Below are positions 33,236-42,267 of a stretch of 64,000 nt of DNA, in pieces (position 1 is the stretch's first letter; each line of letters opens with the position of its first letter). A program made the position numbers and the translations under genes. Below the pieces are notes generated by a model. That model did no database searches, was not told where the DNA came from, and worked only from the letters and a program-made list of their open reading frames with translations. Source of the DNA: Myxococcus dinghuensis (GTDB taxonomy: Bacteria; Myxococcota; Myxococcia; Myxococcales; Myxococcaceae); assembly GCF_024198235.1 (NCBI RefSeq), contig NZ_JAKCFB010000018.1, forward strand, positions 124,001 through 188,000, in the 5' to 3' direction.

Positions 33236-34102
33236 TCACGGTTGGGCCTGGACGGCGGGGATGGGAGGCTGCGCCTGCGGCTCCGGGAGGCTCGCCAGGA
33301 AGCCCACGAACTCCTTCGCGATGCGCGCCTGTCCCGCGGCGTTGAGGTGACCCCCGTCATCCGAATACGCCGGCACCATGGCCGGCCACTCCTGCCCGTT
33401 GAGCTCGTACTTCTCTTCGACCCCTTCGGCCGTCGTCGACTCCAGCCGCGCCAGGTCGAACAGGGGCTGCTTGCCCCCGTAGTTCTGGCGCAGCAGCTGG
33501 TTGAAGGACTCGCGCTTCACGTTCTCCTGGATGCCCCACACCGGCTTGCCCAGCAGCTCCTTCAGCCACGCCTTGGCGCCGCGCTGCACGGTGGTGAGGG
33601 GCACGGTGACGTGCACGAACGTGGTGCCCGGGTGGCGCGCGCGCAGGCCCTCCATCGCCACGCGGTACTTCTCGAACAGGGCGCGCGTGTCCGTGGAGGC
33701 GTTGAAGTCGATGTAGCAGAACTTGAAGAAGGCCACGTCCGTCGACTTCGCCAGCCCCGCGTCCATCAGCCGCTCGAAGTCGGCGATCTTCGTCTCCGGC
33801 TTCTCGTTCTGTCCCACCATGGCGTGGGCGATGGTGCCCGGCGCCAGCGACTCCGTCGGCGTCACCAGCTCCACCACGCGCGGCGGCACGGCCTGCCCGG
33901 AGGGCGGCAGTTGCTTCACGCCGTCGAGGATGTTCCCGCCCACCGACTGGTGCCCGAAGAAGATGCGCTTGCCCGCGAGCTTCTCGAACGCGGTCGGCGC
34001 GCCCGGTGTCGCCGCGTGCGCGGCCCCGTGGAGCGCCATGAGCAGCATGGCGGGCAACACCAGCGCGCTCACGCGCACCAGGAACGTCCAGTCGAAGTGC
34101 AT
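33236..34102 (-). CDS. Exported SGNH-family hydrolase-like protein
   Basis: 288 residues, first gene of the operon. The signal peptide is LVLPAMLLMALHGAAHA, cut near residue 31. The motif FFGHQSVGGNILDGV places a Ser after GHQ, as in a branch of SGNH hydrolases, and DDGGHLNAAG near 260 supplies the DxxH pair of catalytic Asp and His. Central motifs include FFKFCYIDFN and HVTVPLTTV. Family members remove or exchange acyl groups on polysaccharides. With two acyltransferases, an acyl carrier protein and a ligase, a role in finishing an acylated surface product outside the cytoplasm is plausible but inferred. A TTGACG promoter candidate sits immediately upstream. Confidence 0.82.
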   Translation of the reverse strand: MHFDWTFLVRVSALVLPAMLLMALHGAAHAATPGAPTAFEKLAGKRIFFGHQSVGGNILDGVKQLPPSGQAVPPRVVELVTPTESLAPGTIAHAMVGQNEKPETKIADFERLMDAGLAKSTDVAFFKFCYIDFNASTDTRALFEKYRVAMEGLRARHPGTTFVHVTVPLTTVQRGAKAWLKELLGKPVWGIQENVKRESFNQLLRQNYGGKQPLFDLARLESTTAEGVEEKYELNGQEWPAMVPAYSDDGGHLNAAGQARIAKEFVGFLASLPEPQAQPPIPAVQAQP

Positions 34103-34107
34103 GCGAA

Positions 34108-34137
34108 CTCTTAAACCCTTCCATCGCCAAGCGTCAA
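34108..34137 (-). promoter_or_regulatory. Candidate promoter of the 27-34 kb operon
   Basis: On the minus strand TTGACG (34137-34132) is followed at 17-18 bp by TTAAGA/TAAGAG (34114-34108). Transcription would begin at about 34102, the SGNH ATG itself, giving a nearly leaderless mRNA. The -10 is weak. Confidence 0.4.
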
Positions 34138-34305
34138 AGGGCCAACCGTCACGGTCGTCGGCTGGCGCGCTTCGGCGGGCAATGGAGAGGGGCTGGGGCA
34201 CAATCACCCCATGGTTCGCGGCGGGTCCGGGAGCGCGGGCTTGACTGGGAGCGGGTGGGGCGTTCCGGACGCCGCCACCGCTCTGGGACGGGGGCGTGGA
34301 GCGCG

Positions 34306-36708
34306 TCAATCCGCGCGCAGCGAGGTGGCCGGCGACACGCGACTGGCACGCAGCGCGGGGATCAACGTGGCCAGCAGGGAGATGGAGCCCAGCGCGCCCG
34401 CGACAGCCACGAAGACCCAGGGTTCCCCGGCGTCCACCCCGTACAGCAACGATCCCATCAACCGCACGCAGCCGAACGCGGCCACCAGCCCCACGCCCAC
34501 GCCCAGCGCGGTGAGCTTGAGGCCCTGACCCAGCACCAGCCGGAGGAGCTGCCGCGGGTGCGCGCCCAGGGCCAGGCGGATGCCCAGCTCCCGCGTGCGC
34601 TGGCCCACCGCGTAGGCCATGACGCCGTAGACGCCCACGCCCGCGAGCACCACCGCCAGCAGCGCGAACGCCGCCAGCAGGCGCGCCGTCGCCAGGGGCC
34701 GCAGCAACTGTCGGTCCACGCGGGTGGAGAACGGCGCGACGTCGAAGACGGGCTGCTGCGAGTCGACCTCCCGGAGGACCTCGCGCACGGCGGCGGTCGC
34801 CGCGGACGGCGCGCCCTGGGTGCGCATCAGCAGGGACATGGTCTGCATGGGCAGCTGGTCATACGGCGCGTAGGCCTCCGCCAGGGCGGGCTCGATGAGC
34901 CGCGCGTGGCGCACGTCCGCCACCACGCCGACGACCGTCCGGAACGGCTCCACGTCGCTCCAGCCCAGGCGGACCCGGCGCCCCAGGACCTCGCCGCCGC
35001 CGAGGAAGCGGCGCGCGAAGGTCTCGTTGACGATGATGACCTGCTCGCTCTTCGCCGTGTCCCGGGCGTCGAAGTCCCGGCCCTGGCGCACCGCGATGCG
35101 CAGCGCGGGGAAGTAGCCGGGAGAGGCCACGCGGTACTCGGTGACGAAGCGCAGTCCCTCGGTGGCGGTGGCGCCCTCGAGCTCGAAGTCACCGTTGGAG
35201 TTCGTGCCGCCCAGCGGCGCGTCGTTGACGATGCCCACCGCCTCCATGCCCGGCACCGCGCGCAGCCGCGTCAGGAGCTCCTCGAAGAAGGCCCGCTTCT
35301 GGTCGTTCGAGCCGTACTTGGTGTCCGGCAGCGACAGCCGCGCGGTCAGCACGCCGTCCGCGTCGAAGCCCATCTCCACGCCCTGGACGTTGCGCAGCGT
35401 CTGCACCATCAGCACCGTGCCCGCGAGCAGCACCAGCGCCAGGGCGAGCTGCACCGCCACGAGCGCGTTGCGCAGCGGGTGGTTGGAGCGCGCCCCCACC
35501 GCGCTGCCGGACTGCTTGAGCAGCGGCAGCACGTCCACGCCCGACGAGTGCAGCGCCGGCGCCAGGCCGAACAGCAGGCCCGCGCCCACCGACAGCACCA
35601 GGCTGAACGCCAGGGCCGGGACGTTCAGCTCCAGCGGCGTCATCCGCAACATCGCCGGCGGCAGCAGGGCGCGCACCAGCTCCATCCCCCACACCACCAG
35701 GAACAGGCCGCCCACGCCGCCCAGCAGCCCCAGGAGCACGCTCTCCGTCAGCGCCTGGCGCACCCGTCGGGCCCGGCTGGCCCCAAGCGCCGCGCGGATG
35801 GCCCCGTCACGCTGACGCGCCAGCGCGCGCACGAGCAACAGGTTGGCCACGTTGGCGCAGGCGATGAGCAGCACGAAGCCCACCGCCGCCCAGAGCGTCC
35901 ACAGCACGGGGCGCGAGCTCGCCGTGAGGTTCTCCTGGAACTGCTCCACGCGCACCGTGTCCGGCTTGCGGCCCGGGTCCGGCCGGGCGATGGCGAGCGC
36001 CACGCCCTGCAGGTCCGACAGGGCCGCCTCCAGGGTGATGCCCGGCGCCAGCCGCCCGATCACGCTCATGTAGTGATTGCCGTGCGCCTCCGGGTTCAGC
36101 CAGTTGGGGACCCAGACGTCCATGTCCTCGGCCATGCCGGGAAACGTGAAGGACTCCGGCAGCACGCCGATGACGGTGTAGTCGCGGCCGTCCAGCACCA
36201 CCTGCCGGCCCAGCGTGTCCTCGGCCCCGCCCAGCGCGCTCTTCCAGAACCCATGGCTCACCACCACCACGGTGGAGGCGTTGCCCGGCTGGGCGTCCTC
36301 CTCCGCGAAGTCCCGGCCCCGCGCGGGCGACACCCCCAGCGTGGCGAAGAAGTTGGGGGTGACGCGGCCCGTGCGCACCCGCTCGGGGGTGTCCGTCCCC
36401 GTCAGGCTCAGGTCCCTGCGCGTGAATCCGGCCAACTGCGTGAAGCCGCGCCCGTGCTCCCGCCAACCGAGCAGCTCCGGCGGGGACACGGACGCGTATT
36501 CGAAGGACTCCTGCCTGCACCACAGCCGGACCAGCCGCTCCGCCTCCTGGAATGGGAGGGGCTTGAGCAGCATCGCGTGGATGGCGCTGAAGAGGACGGT
36601 GTTCGCCCCGATGGCCAGCGCGAGCGTCAAGGCGGCGGCGATCGTGAAGCCGGGAGTGCGCCGCAGCGTGCGCACCGCGTACCGGAAGTCCTGGCGGAGG
36701 GTATCCAT
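34306..36708 (-). CDS. ADOP/MacB-type ABC transporter permease
   Basis: 800 residues, a duplicated permease of the ADOP (acidobacterial duplicated orphan permease) kind. It opens DFRYAVRTLRRTPGFTIAAALTLALAIGANT, the standard start of the family. Two halves each have a MacB-type periplasmic core (about 50-250 and 440-640) and FtsX-like membrane helices (for example 285-310, 340-360, 690-800). The ending REL GIRLALGAHPRQLLRLVL and PALRASRVSPATSLRAD are typical. No ATP-binding subunit is encoded nearby, in line with the orphan nature of the family. The transported substrate is unknown. Confidence 0.9.
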   Translation of the reverse strand: MDTLRQDFRYAVRTLRRTPGFTIAAALTLALAIGANTVLFSAIHAMLLKPLPFQEAERLVRLWCRQESFEYASVSPPELLGWREHGRGFTQLAGFTRRDLSLTGTDTPERVRTGRVTPNFFATLGVSPARGRDFAEEDAQPGNASTVVVVSHGFWKSALGGAEDTLGRQVVLDGRDYTVIGVLPESFTFPGMAEDMDVWVPNWLNPEAHGNHYMSVIGRLAPGITLEAALSDLQGVALAIARPDPGRKPDTVRVEQFQENLTASSRPVLWTLWAAVGFVLLIACANVANLLLVRALARQRDGAIRAALGASRARRVRQALTESVLLGLLGGVGGLFLVVWGMELVRALLPPAMLRMTPLELNVPALAFSLVLSVGAGLLFGLAPALHSSGVDVLPLLKQSGSAVGARSNHPLRNALVAVQLALALVLLAGTVLMVQTLRNVQGVEMGFDADGVLTARLSLPDTKYGSNDQKRAFFEELLTRLRAVPGMEAVGIVNDAPLGGTNSNGDFELEGATATEGLRFVTEYRVASPGYFPALRIAVRQGRDFDARDTAKSEQVIIVNETFARRFLGGGEVLGRRVRLGWSDVEPFRTVVGVVADVRHARLIEPALAEAYAPYDQLPMQTMSLLMRTQGAPSAATAAVREVLREVDSQQPVFDVAPFSTRVDRQLLRPLATARLLAAFALLAVVLAGVGVYGVMAYAVGQRTRELGIRLALGAHPRQLLRLVLGQGLKLTALGVGVGLVAAFGCVRLMGSLLYGVDAGEPWVFVAVAGALGSISLLATLIPALRASRVSPATSLRAD

Positions 36709-36855
36709 GCCCCGGCGGCCAAGCGAAGGACGTGCCAGCCGCGAAGCCGCCTGAATCCCTCGGGTTGGCCGCACGGGGGCGCGAGCCGGGCGGGGGGCGT
36801 TCGCGGATGCGGGAAGGCCATGTCCCGGATCCGAACACCGCGCGGGGCGGCTCCG

Positions 36856-37536
36856 TCAGTTCAGGTGCCAGCGCTCGGCGATCTCCTCGCAGGCGAGCTG
36901 GACGTCCTGGAGCCGCCGCTGCTGGGCGCGGGGCGCGACGTGCAGCCGGCCGGCGAAGACGTCGAACACGCCCACCAGGTTCGGGTCCACGGGGCCGCGC
37001 TGCTCCAGGCGCTGCTCGGCGAAGCGCTGGAGCACCGTGGCGATGTACTGCCCGGCGCGCTCGTCCAGCGGGGTGTGCTTGGAGAAGTAGAGCTTCAGCA
37101 GGCCCGAGCGCATCTGTCCCTGGCCATCCACGGTGCGCAGCAGGACCTCCGGCCGCACGTTGACGGCGACCCCGGCCACCTGCATCGGCCGGGGCTCCAG
37201 GTCGGCCGGGCTGGCCACCGCGCGGGCGGAGAGCCCGTCCCTCGCGACGAGGCAGCGCTGGAGGGCCTCCGCGCACAGGGCGAGCCGGTGCGCGTCGAAA
37301 TCCGACTCCGGCCGGGCATTGAGCAGCCGGCGCTGGTGGTAGCGCAGGATGACCTCGTCCCGGCCTTCGCACAGGTACTCGGTGATGGCCTGGGCGGCGG
37401 CGGGGTAGCGCAGGTACTGCGGGTCCACCGGGTACTTCTGGCCCAGGATGATGCGCTTGCGCAGCGACGGCGTCCCGACGAGGTACTGGCCCAGCTTGTT
37501 GACGGACACGCAGGGGGTCTCACGAGGGGTGGTCAT
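36856..37536 (-). CDS. Protein of unknown function
   Basis: 226 residues from ATG 37536, with AAAGGAA 9 bp upstream, so a real gene on codon usage and ribosome site. The N-terminus reads VSVNKLGQYLVGTPSLRKRI then LRYPAAAQAITEYL, and the middle GLLKLYFSKHTPLDERAGQYIATVL. The GxLKLYF-plus-Tyr helix pattern loosely recalls PD-(D/E)XK nuclease cores, but I cannot place the acidic residues with confidence and make no functional call. There is no signal peptide or membrane helix. It stands alone between the ADOP permease and the MscS gene, all on the minus strand. Confidence 0.7.
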   Translation of the reverse strand: MTTPRETPCVSVNKLGQYLVGTPSLRKRIILGQKYPVDPQYLRYPAAAQAITEYLCEGRDEVILRYHQRRLLNARPESDFDAHRLALCAEALQRCLVARDGLSARAVASPADLEPRPMQVAGVAVNVRPEVLLRTVDGQGQMRSGLLKLYFSKHTPLDERAGQYIATVLQRFAEQRLEQRGPVDPNLVGVFDVFAGRLHVAPRAQQRRLQDVQLACEEIAERWHLN

Positions 37537-37706
37537 GGCGTCGTTCCTTTCCGGCTTCGAGGATGGATACAGACTACCGGAAGGGTCTGACATTCCCTCG
37601 GGCGGGAGGGGGGCCGCGGCGCACTCCTTCCGGACCCCCTGGCAGGTAGGGTGGGTGGGCCCGACCGGGCCTCAGGGGGGAGGCCCCGGAGGCGCTGGGG
37701 ACGGCG

Positions 37707-39260
37707 TCAGTCGTGCGTGGCGTGCAGCCCGAAGATCTGCCGGAGGCGGCCCAGGATGCGCCCCACCTCGGCGGGGATGGGGTCGGCGTGGCCTCCGCTG
37801 GCCTGGGCGAGCGCGAGCAGTTGCGTGCGGCGCTGGGCGAGCAGGGCGGAGAGCTGCCGCGCCAGGCCGGGGTTCTCCGCGAACAGGCGCGCGAAGGTGG
37901 GGCGGTCCACCTCGAGCAGGAGCGAGTCCTGCAGGGCGATGACGGTGGCGGAGCGGCGCTCGCCGGTGAGCAGCGACATCTCCCCGAAGTAGCCGCCCTG
38001 GCCCAGGCGCGTGACCTCCGTCTGCGTCTTCCCGGCGCGCACGCTCACCTCCCCGGAGGCGAGCACGTAGAAGGTCCGGCCCTCGTCTCCCTCGTGGATG
38101 ACGTGCTCGTCGCGGCCGAAGCGGCGCACGTGGACCTCCTTGCCCAGCCGCTCCAGGTCTGCGTCGGACAGGGGTTGGAAGAGGTCCACCGCGCGCAGCA
38201 GGCGCAGCACCGTGTCCACGGGCAGCTCCGGCCGGGGCCCCTCGTCGCGCGTGCGCATCACCCGCTGGGGCAGCGGCGGCTCCACGCCATCGCGGCGCAG
38301 CCGGTACCACAGCCGCGTATAGAGCTCCTCCGTCACCGCGTCCGCGAGCGAGAAGTCGTTCACGAAGAAGCGGACCATGTAGCGCACGCACGATTCGTCG
38401 AAGGCGATGGTCCGCGCGAAGGGAGGTGGATCCACCAGCACCTGGGGAATCTCGCGCGCCACGTCCAGCAGCGCCGCCTTCATCACGTTGGGCGGCGTGT
38501 CGTAGGAGGCGCGGACCTGAGCGTCGACGCCCACCGGCTCCCGGTCCTGGGTGAACGTCTTCAGCTGCTCCTTGGCCACCATCGAGTTGGGCAGCGTCAC
38601 CAGCTCGCGGCGGAACGTCATGATGCGGATGGAGCGCCAGTTGACCTGCGCCACCCGCCCGGTGTGCTCGCCGATGCGGATGAAGTCCCCCACCTCGAAG
38701 GGCTTGTCGAGCTGCAGCGACAGGCCGGCGAAGAGGTTGCCCAGGGTCTCCTGGAGCGCCAGACCGATGACCACCGACAGCACCGCCGACGTCGCGACGA
38801 GCCCCGTCAGGTCCAGGTTGAGCTGCGTCTGGATGATGGGGACGGCGGCCAGCGTGTACAGCAGGAAGTCGATGACGTTGCGGAGGATCTTCGGCGTGGC
38901 GGCGGACGACGAGCGCAGCCGCACCAGCTTCAGGCCGAAGCCCACGCCCGCCCGGATGACGCCGAAGGCGAACGTCAGCATCCAGGCGACCTGGAGCGCC
39001 TTCATGGGCCCAGGGGGCGTCGTCGCGGGGAGCGCCCAGGCGGTCACGCGCACGACGAGGAACATCACCATCAGCCGCAGGGCGCCGGTGAGGTCCCGCT
39101 TCAAGTCGGCGTCGTGGCTGGCCGCTCGCGCGCCCAGCAGGACCAGCACCAGCAGCGCGCCCACGGCCAGCGAGAAATTGCTCTGGAGGAAGGGCAGCAA
39201 GGGCCCTGGACTCTGGCTTGCGCCCGAGAGGGGGTCAAGGCAGCGGTTGACGTGTGCCAC
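37707..39260 (-). CDS. MscS-type mechanosensitive channel with cyclic-nucleotide-binding domain
   Basis: 517 residues. Membrane helices lie near 30-45, 62-80, 90-110 and 130-190. The MscS pore helix and beta domain follow (VIGLALQETLGNLFAGLSLQLDKPFEVGDFI near 170-200, then VNWRSIRIMTFRRELVTLPNS). The C-terminus (about 370-480) is a cNMP-binding domain with HEGDEGRTFYVLASGEVSV and the phosphate cassette GGYFGEMSLLTGERRSATV, where the Arg needed for the phosphate is present. Ligand control of an osmotic channel is thus likely. The GTG start at 39260 lies inside the predicted holB promoter, so a later start (for example TTG near 39200) is possible. Confidence 0.88.
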   Translation of the reverse strand: MAHVNRCLDPLSGASQSPGPLLPFLQSNFSLAVGALLVLVLLGARAASHDADLKRDLTGALRLMVMFLVVRVTAWALPATTPPGPMKALQVAWMLTFAFGVIRAGVGFGLKLVRLRSSSAATPKILRNVIDFLLYTLAAVPIIQTQLNLDLTGLVATSAVLSVVIGLALQETLGNLFAGLSLQLDKPFEVGDFIRIGEHTGRVAQVNWRSIRIMTFRRELVTLPNSMVAKEQLKTFTQDREPVGVDAQVRASYDTPPNVMKAALLDVAREIPQVLVDPPPFARTIAFDESCVRYMVRFFVNDFSLADAVTEELYTRLWYRLRRDGVEPPLPQRVMRTRDEGPRPELPVDTVLRLLRAVDLFQPLSDADLERLGKEVHVRRFGRDEHVIHEGDEGRTFYVLASGEVSVRAGKTQTEVTRLGQGGYFGEMSLLTGERRSATVIALQDSLLLEVDRPTFARLFAENPGLARQLSALLAQRRTQLLALAQASGGHADPIPAEVGRILGRLRQIFGLHATHD

Positions 39261-39275
39261 GCGAGCGGGGATACA
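39247..39275 (+). promoter_or_regulatory. Promoter of holB-holA, leaderless
   Basis: TTGACG (39247-39252), 17-bp spacer, GATACA (39270-39275). The expected start point (6-8 bp on) coincides with the holB ATG at 39282, and no Shine-Dalgarno sequence is seen. This suggests a leaderless transcript. Confidence 0.6.
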
Positions 39276-39281
39276 CGCGCC

Positions 39282-40316
39282 ATGACGCTCGCATCGGTGC
39301 TGGGACAGCCCCGCGCGATTGATTCACTTCGGGCGGCACTCCGGAGTGGCTCGGTCCACCACGCGTATCTCTTCGCCGGGCCCGAAGGCGTGGGCAAGGA
39401 GCGGGCGGCCGTGGGCCTGGCCCAGGCCCTGACGTGTCCCGAGCAGCCCGACGTGGGCTGTGGCACCTGCGCCAGTTGCGTGCGGGTGTCCCGCGGCCTC
39501 CACCCGGACGTCACCTACGTCATGCCGGACGAGGAGCGCGTGTCGCGGGGGCTCGCGGGGCGCTCGGACTTCACCGGCACGCCGAGCCGCGAGCTGCGCG
39601 TGGAGCAGATCCGCGGGCTGCAGGAGCGCCTGGCGCTGCGGGGCCTGGAGTCGAAGCGCAAGGTGGCCATCATCGCCTCCGCGCAGACGATGAACGTGCA
39701 GGCCCAGAACGCGTTCCTCAAGACGCTGGAGGAGCCGCCGTCGGAGACCACGCTGGTGCTGGTGGCCAGCGCCATGGACAAGCTGCTGCCCACCATCCGC
39801 AGCCGGTGCAGCAAGGTGCACTTCGGGCCGCTGTCGGTGGAGCTGGTGGCGGAGCGGGTGCGCGTGGAGCGCAAGCTGGACGCCGACACCGCGGCGCTCG
39901 CGGCCATCATGTCCGGAGGCAGCCTGGGGCGGGCGCTCGCGCTCGACGTGGAGGCGCTGTCCCGGCGCAAGGACGTCGTCACGGTGTTCGAGTCGCTCAA
40001 GGGCGAGGACGCGGTGGGCCTGTTGCGCTTCGCGGACGAGCACGGCGGTTCGCGCGAGGACGCGGAGGCGACGCTGGAGCTGCTGGTGCTGTGGACGCGC
40101 GACGTGGCGCTGGCGCGGGCGGGGCAGGTGGCGTCGCTCGCCAACCGCGACCTCCAGTCCCTGGCGGTGGAGGTCGCGGGGCGGACGTCGGAGGTGGCGT
40201 TGCACCGTCGCCACGGGCTGCTGGAGGCGGCGCGCGCGGCGGTGGCTCGCAACGGCGCGCCCCGGCTCCAGCTGGAGCGGATGCTCATCGAGATGTTCGT
40301 GGAGGGTGGCCGGTGA
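39282..40316 (+). CDS. holB: DNA polymerase III delta-prime subunit
   Basis: 344 residues. The clamp-loader AAA fold starts with SVLGQPRAIDSLRAAL and has the Walker A loop AGPEGVGKE near 32-40, the zinc module C-x8-C-x2-C-x2-C (CPEQPDVGCGTCASC), the ASAQTMNVQAQNAFLKTLEEPP box and the sensor SRC (IRSRCSKVHF). It forms the clamp loader with delta and tau/gamma. The next gene, holA, overlaps by GTGA, an operonic pairing that fits equal stoichiometry. Confidence 0.93.
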   Translation: MTLASVLGQPRAIDSLRAALRSGSVHHAYLFAGPEGVGKERAAVGLAQALTCPEQPDVGCGTCASCVRVSRGLHPDVTYVMPDEERVSRGLAGRSDFTGTPSRELRVEQIRGLQERLALRGLESKRKVAIIASAQTMNVQAQNAFLKTLEEPPSETTLVLVASAMDKLLPTIRSRCSKVHFGPLSVELVAERVRVERKLDADTAALAAIMSGGSLGRALALDVEALSRRKDVVTVFESLKGEDAVGLLRFADEHGGSREDAEATLELLVLWTRDVALARAGQVASLANRDLQSLAVEVAGRTSEVALHRRHGLLEAARAAVARNGAPRLQLERMLIEMFVEGGR

Positions 40317-41629
40317 GCGCGGAGATGGATGACGTGCTGGCGGAGGTGAAGGCGGGCAAGGTGGCGCCGCTGTACCTCCTGTGGGGCGAGGAGTTCCTGG
40401 TCCGCAAGGGCGCCGACGAGCTGGTGAAGGCGCTGGTGCCGGACGCGGCCGTGGGGCTCAACTTCGTCACGCTCGACGCGGGCAGTCCTCGCGAGGTGGC
40501 GCAGGAGCTGGCCACGCTGCCCCTGTTCCCCGGCCGCAAGGTGGTGCTGGTGAGGGACCCGGAGTTCCTCGCGCCCAAGAAGGGCCGGGGGGATCCGCTC
40601 GCCAAGGCGCGCGAGGCGTGGAAGGCGGGCAAGCGCAAGGAGGGCGCGCGGCGGCTCCTGGCGTTGGCGGCGCGAGCGGGGTGGGGCGTGGACCAGTTGG
40701 ATCCGTCCGCGTCCGGCGCGCCGTCGGTGGAGCAGTGGAAGGAGGAGCTGAACGTCGACCTCGCGGAGGCGGACGTGGCCTTCCTCAAGGAGGCCGCCGC
40801 GTTCTGCAAGGAGGAGCGCATCAGCGCGCCGGAGGGGGATGCCTCCGCGTTGCTGGACCTCATCCAGAAGGGCGTTCCCGCCGGGCACGCCCTGGTGATG
40901 GCGGCCACGGAGGTGGACGCGAAGAACCCGCTGGTGAAGCTGGCCCACGACAAGGGTCACGTCGTCGAGCGGAAGGTGGCCGCGCGCCACAAGGACCTGG
41001 ACCTCTCCGACATCGCCAAGGAGTTCCTGGCGCCCTTCAAGAAGAAGCTCGGGCCCGGGGCGCTGGAGGAGCTCAAGGAGCGCATCGGCGGCAACATCCG
41101 CCTGCTCCAGTCGGAGCTGGAGAAGCTGGCCACGTACTCGGAGGGGCCCGCCATCGAGCGCTCCGACGTGGTCATGCTCGTCCACCACGCGCGCGAGGAG
41201 GAGTTCTTCGAGCTGTCGGAGGCGCTCCAGAAGCGGGACTTCCGCGGCGCGCTCTCCTATGCCGAGGACGCGATGGGGCAGGGCACGCACGCGCTCCAGC
41301 TCCTGGGCGCGGTGGCCTCCATCGTCCGCACGCTGCTGGAGAGCCACGAGTGGCTGATGCGCTACGCGGGAGGGACCCCGCCGCGCACCGCGCGCGACGT
41401 GGAGGCCCGCGTGTTCCCCCGGCTGGAGGCGGAGCTGAAGGGGACGCGGCGGAAGATGCCCAACGCGTGGGCGCTGACCTTCAGCATGAAGGCCGCCGCG
41501 GGCTACGAGCGGCGGGAGCTGCTCGGCGCGCTGGTGGCGTGCGCCGACGCGGACCTGGCGCTCAAGTCGTCCGGCAATGGACGGCTCGTCATCGAGCGGC
41601 TCCTGACGACGGTGTGCACGGGCGCCTGA
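40313..41629 (+). CDS. holA: DNA polymerase III delta subunit
   Basis: 438 residues from GTG 40313, overlapping the holB stop. It opens with APLYLLWGEEFLVRKGADELVKAL, the standard start of the delta subunit, and contains the C-terminal collar helices (EKLATYSEGPAIERSDV, FELSEALQKRDFRGALSYAEDAM, LLGAVASIVRTL). It is about 90 residues longer than E. coli delta because of a Lys/Ala-rich insertion around 90-180 (KAREAWKAGKRKEGARRL to ERISAPEGD). Delta opens the sliding clamp. The insertion lies between the nucleotide-fold strands; its effect is unknown. Confidence 0.9.
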   Translation: MSAEMDDVLAEVKAGKVAPLYLLWGEEFLVRKGADELVKALVPDAAVGLNFVTLDAGSPREVAQELATLPLFPGRKVVLVRDPEFLAPKKGRGDPLAKAREAWKAGKRKEGARRLLALAARAGWGVDQLDPSASGAPSVEQWKEELNVDLAEADVAFLKEAAAFCKEERISAPEGDASALLDLIQKGVPAGHALVMAATEVDAKNPLVKLAHDKGHVVERKVAARHKDLDLSDIAKEFLAPFKKKLGPGALEELKERIGGNIRLLQSELEKLATYSEGPAIERSDVVMLVHHAREEEFFELSEALQKRDFRGALSYAEDAMGQGTHALQLLGAVASIVRTLLESHEWLMRYAGGTPPRTARDVEARVFPRLEAELKGTRRKMPNAWALTFSMKAAAGYERRELLGALVACADADLALKSSGNGRLVIERLLTTVCTGA

Positions 41630-41702
41630 AGGCGGGCCTGGCGTACGAGGGGGCGCGCGAGGAGTGCAACGCGCCCCCGCTCGGGGTAGAGGAGGGTCCG
41701 GT

Positions 41703-42155
41703 ATGGCGGACAAGCGTCGCTTCGACCTCTTCGCGGACTTCATCGTCACGCGCTTCCCGGCGCCTCGCGTCTTCGACGTCGCGGGCGGACAAGGGCGCCT
41801 CAACGAGGCGTTGACCCGGCGCGGTCGGGAGGTCACCACCTTCGACCTGCGGCACAAGCACCTGCCGGTGCGCTACGCGCAGCGCATCTTCACCGTGGAC
41901 GAGCCCTGCGAGGCGGAGCTCGTGGTGGGGATGCATCCGGACGGCGCCACCCGCGTCATCATCGAGTACGCCGCCCGACACCACCTGCCGTTCGCCGTGG
42001 TGCCTTGCTGCTCCGACAACGGGATGCCCTACAACCCCTGGATGCGACACCTCGCGGAGGTGGCCCGGGGGGCGGGTTTCGGGAGGGTGGAGGAGGTGAC
42101 GCTCTCCATGGACGGACGGGCACGGGTGCTCGTGGGCGAGCCGGCGGCCCGCTGA
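41703..42155 (+). CDS. Small SAM-methyltransferase-like protein
   Basis: 150 residues with AGGAGG 6 bp before ATG 41703. FDVAGGQGRLNEALTRRG near 23-40 is a class I methyltransferase motif I (ExxGGxG type), followed by TTFDLR, the acidic end of the second strand. The product is shorter than most methyltransferases and ends soon after FGRVEEVTLSMDGRARVLVG. VVPCCSDNGMPYNPWM occupies the usual motif IV area. Methylation is thus possible, but the substrate is unknown. It follows holA by 73 bp. Confidence 0.72.
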   Translation: MADKRRFDLFADFIVTRFPAPRVFDVAGGQGRLNEALTRRGREVTTFDLRHKHLPVRYAQRIFTVDEPCEAELVVGMHPDGATRVIIEYAARHHLPFAVVPCCSDNGMPYNPWMRHLAEVARGAGFGRVEEVTLSMDGRARVLVGEPAAR

Positions 42156-42267
42156 GCCGTGCATGGAACCGGACACCGGCCCTGGGTTCCGGTGCCCCTT
42201 CCAGCGCGTGACGCGGCCCCCTAGCTTCCGGGCCTCGTGGGTTTGGGGGCGGGGAGTCGGCGCGGCC

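Noticed and set aside
34255..37590. 1111-codon frame opposite the ADOP permease
   Set aside because: Antisense shadow rich in Gln/Arg/His; spans two unrelated minus-strand genes.
39515..41857. 780-codon minus-strand frame over holB-holA
   Set aside because: Antisense shadow without domains.
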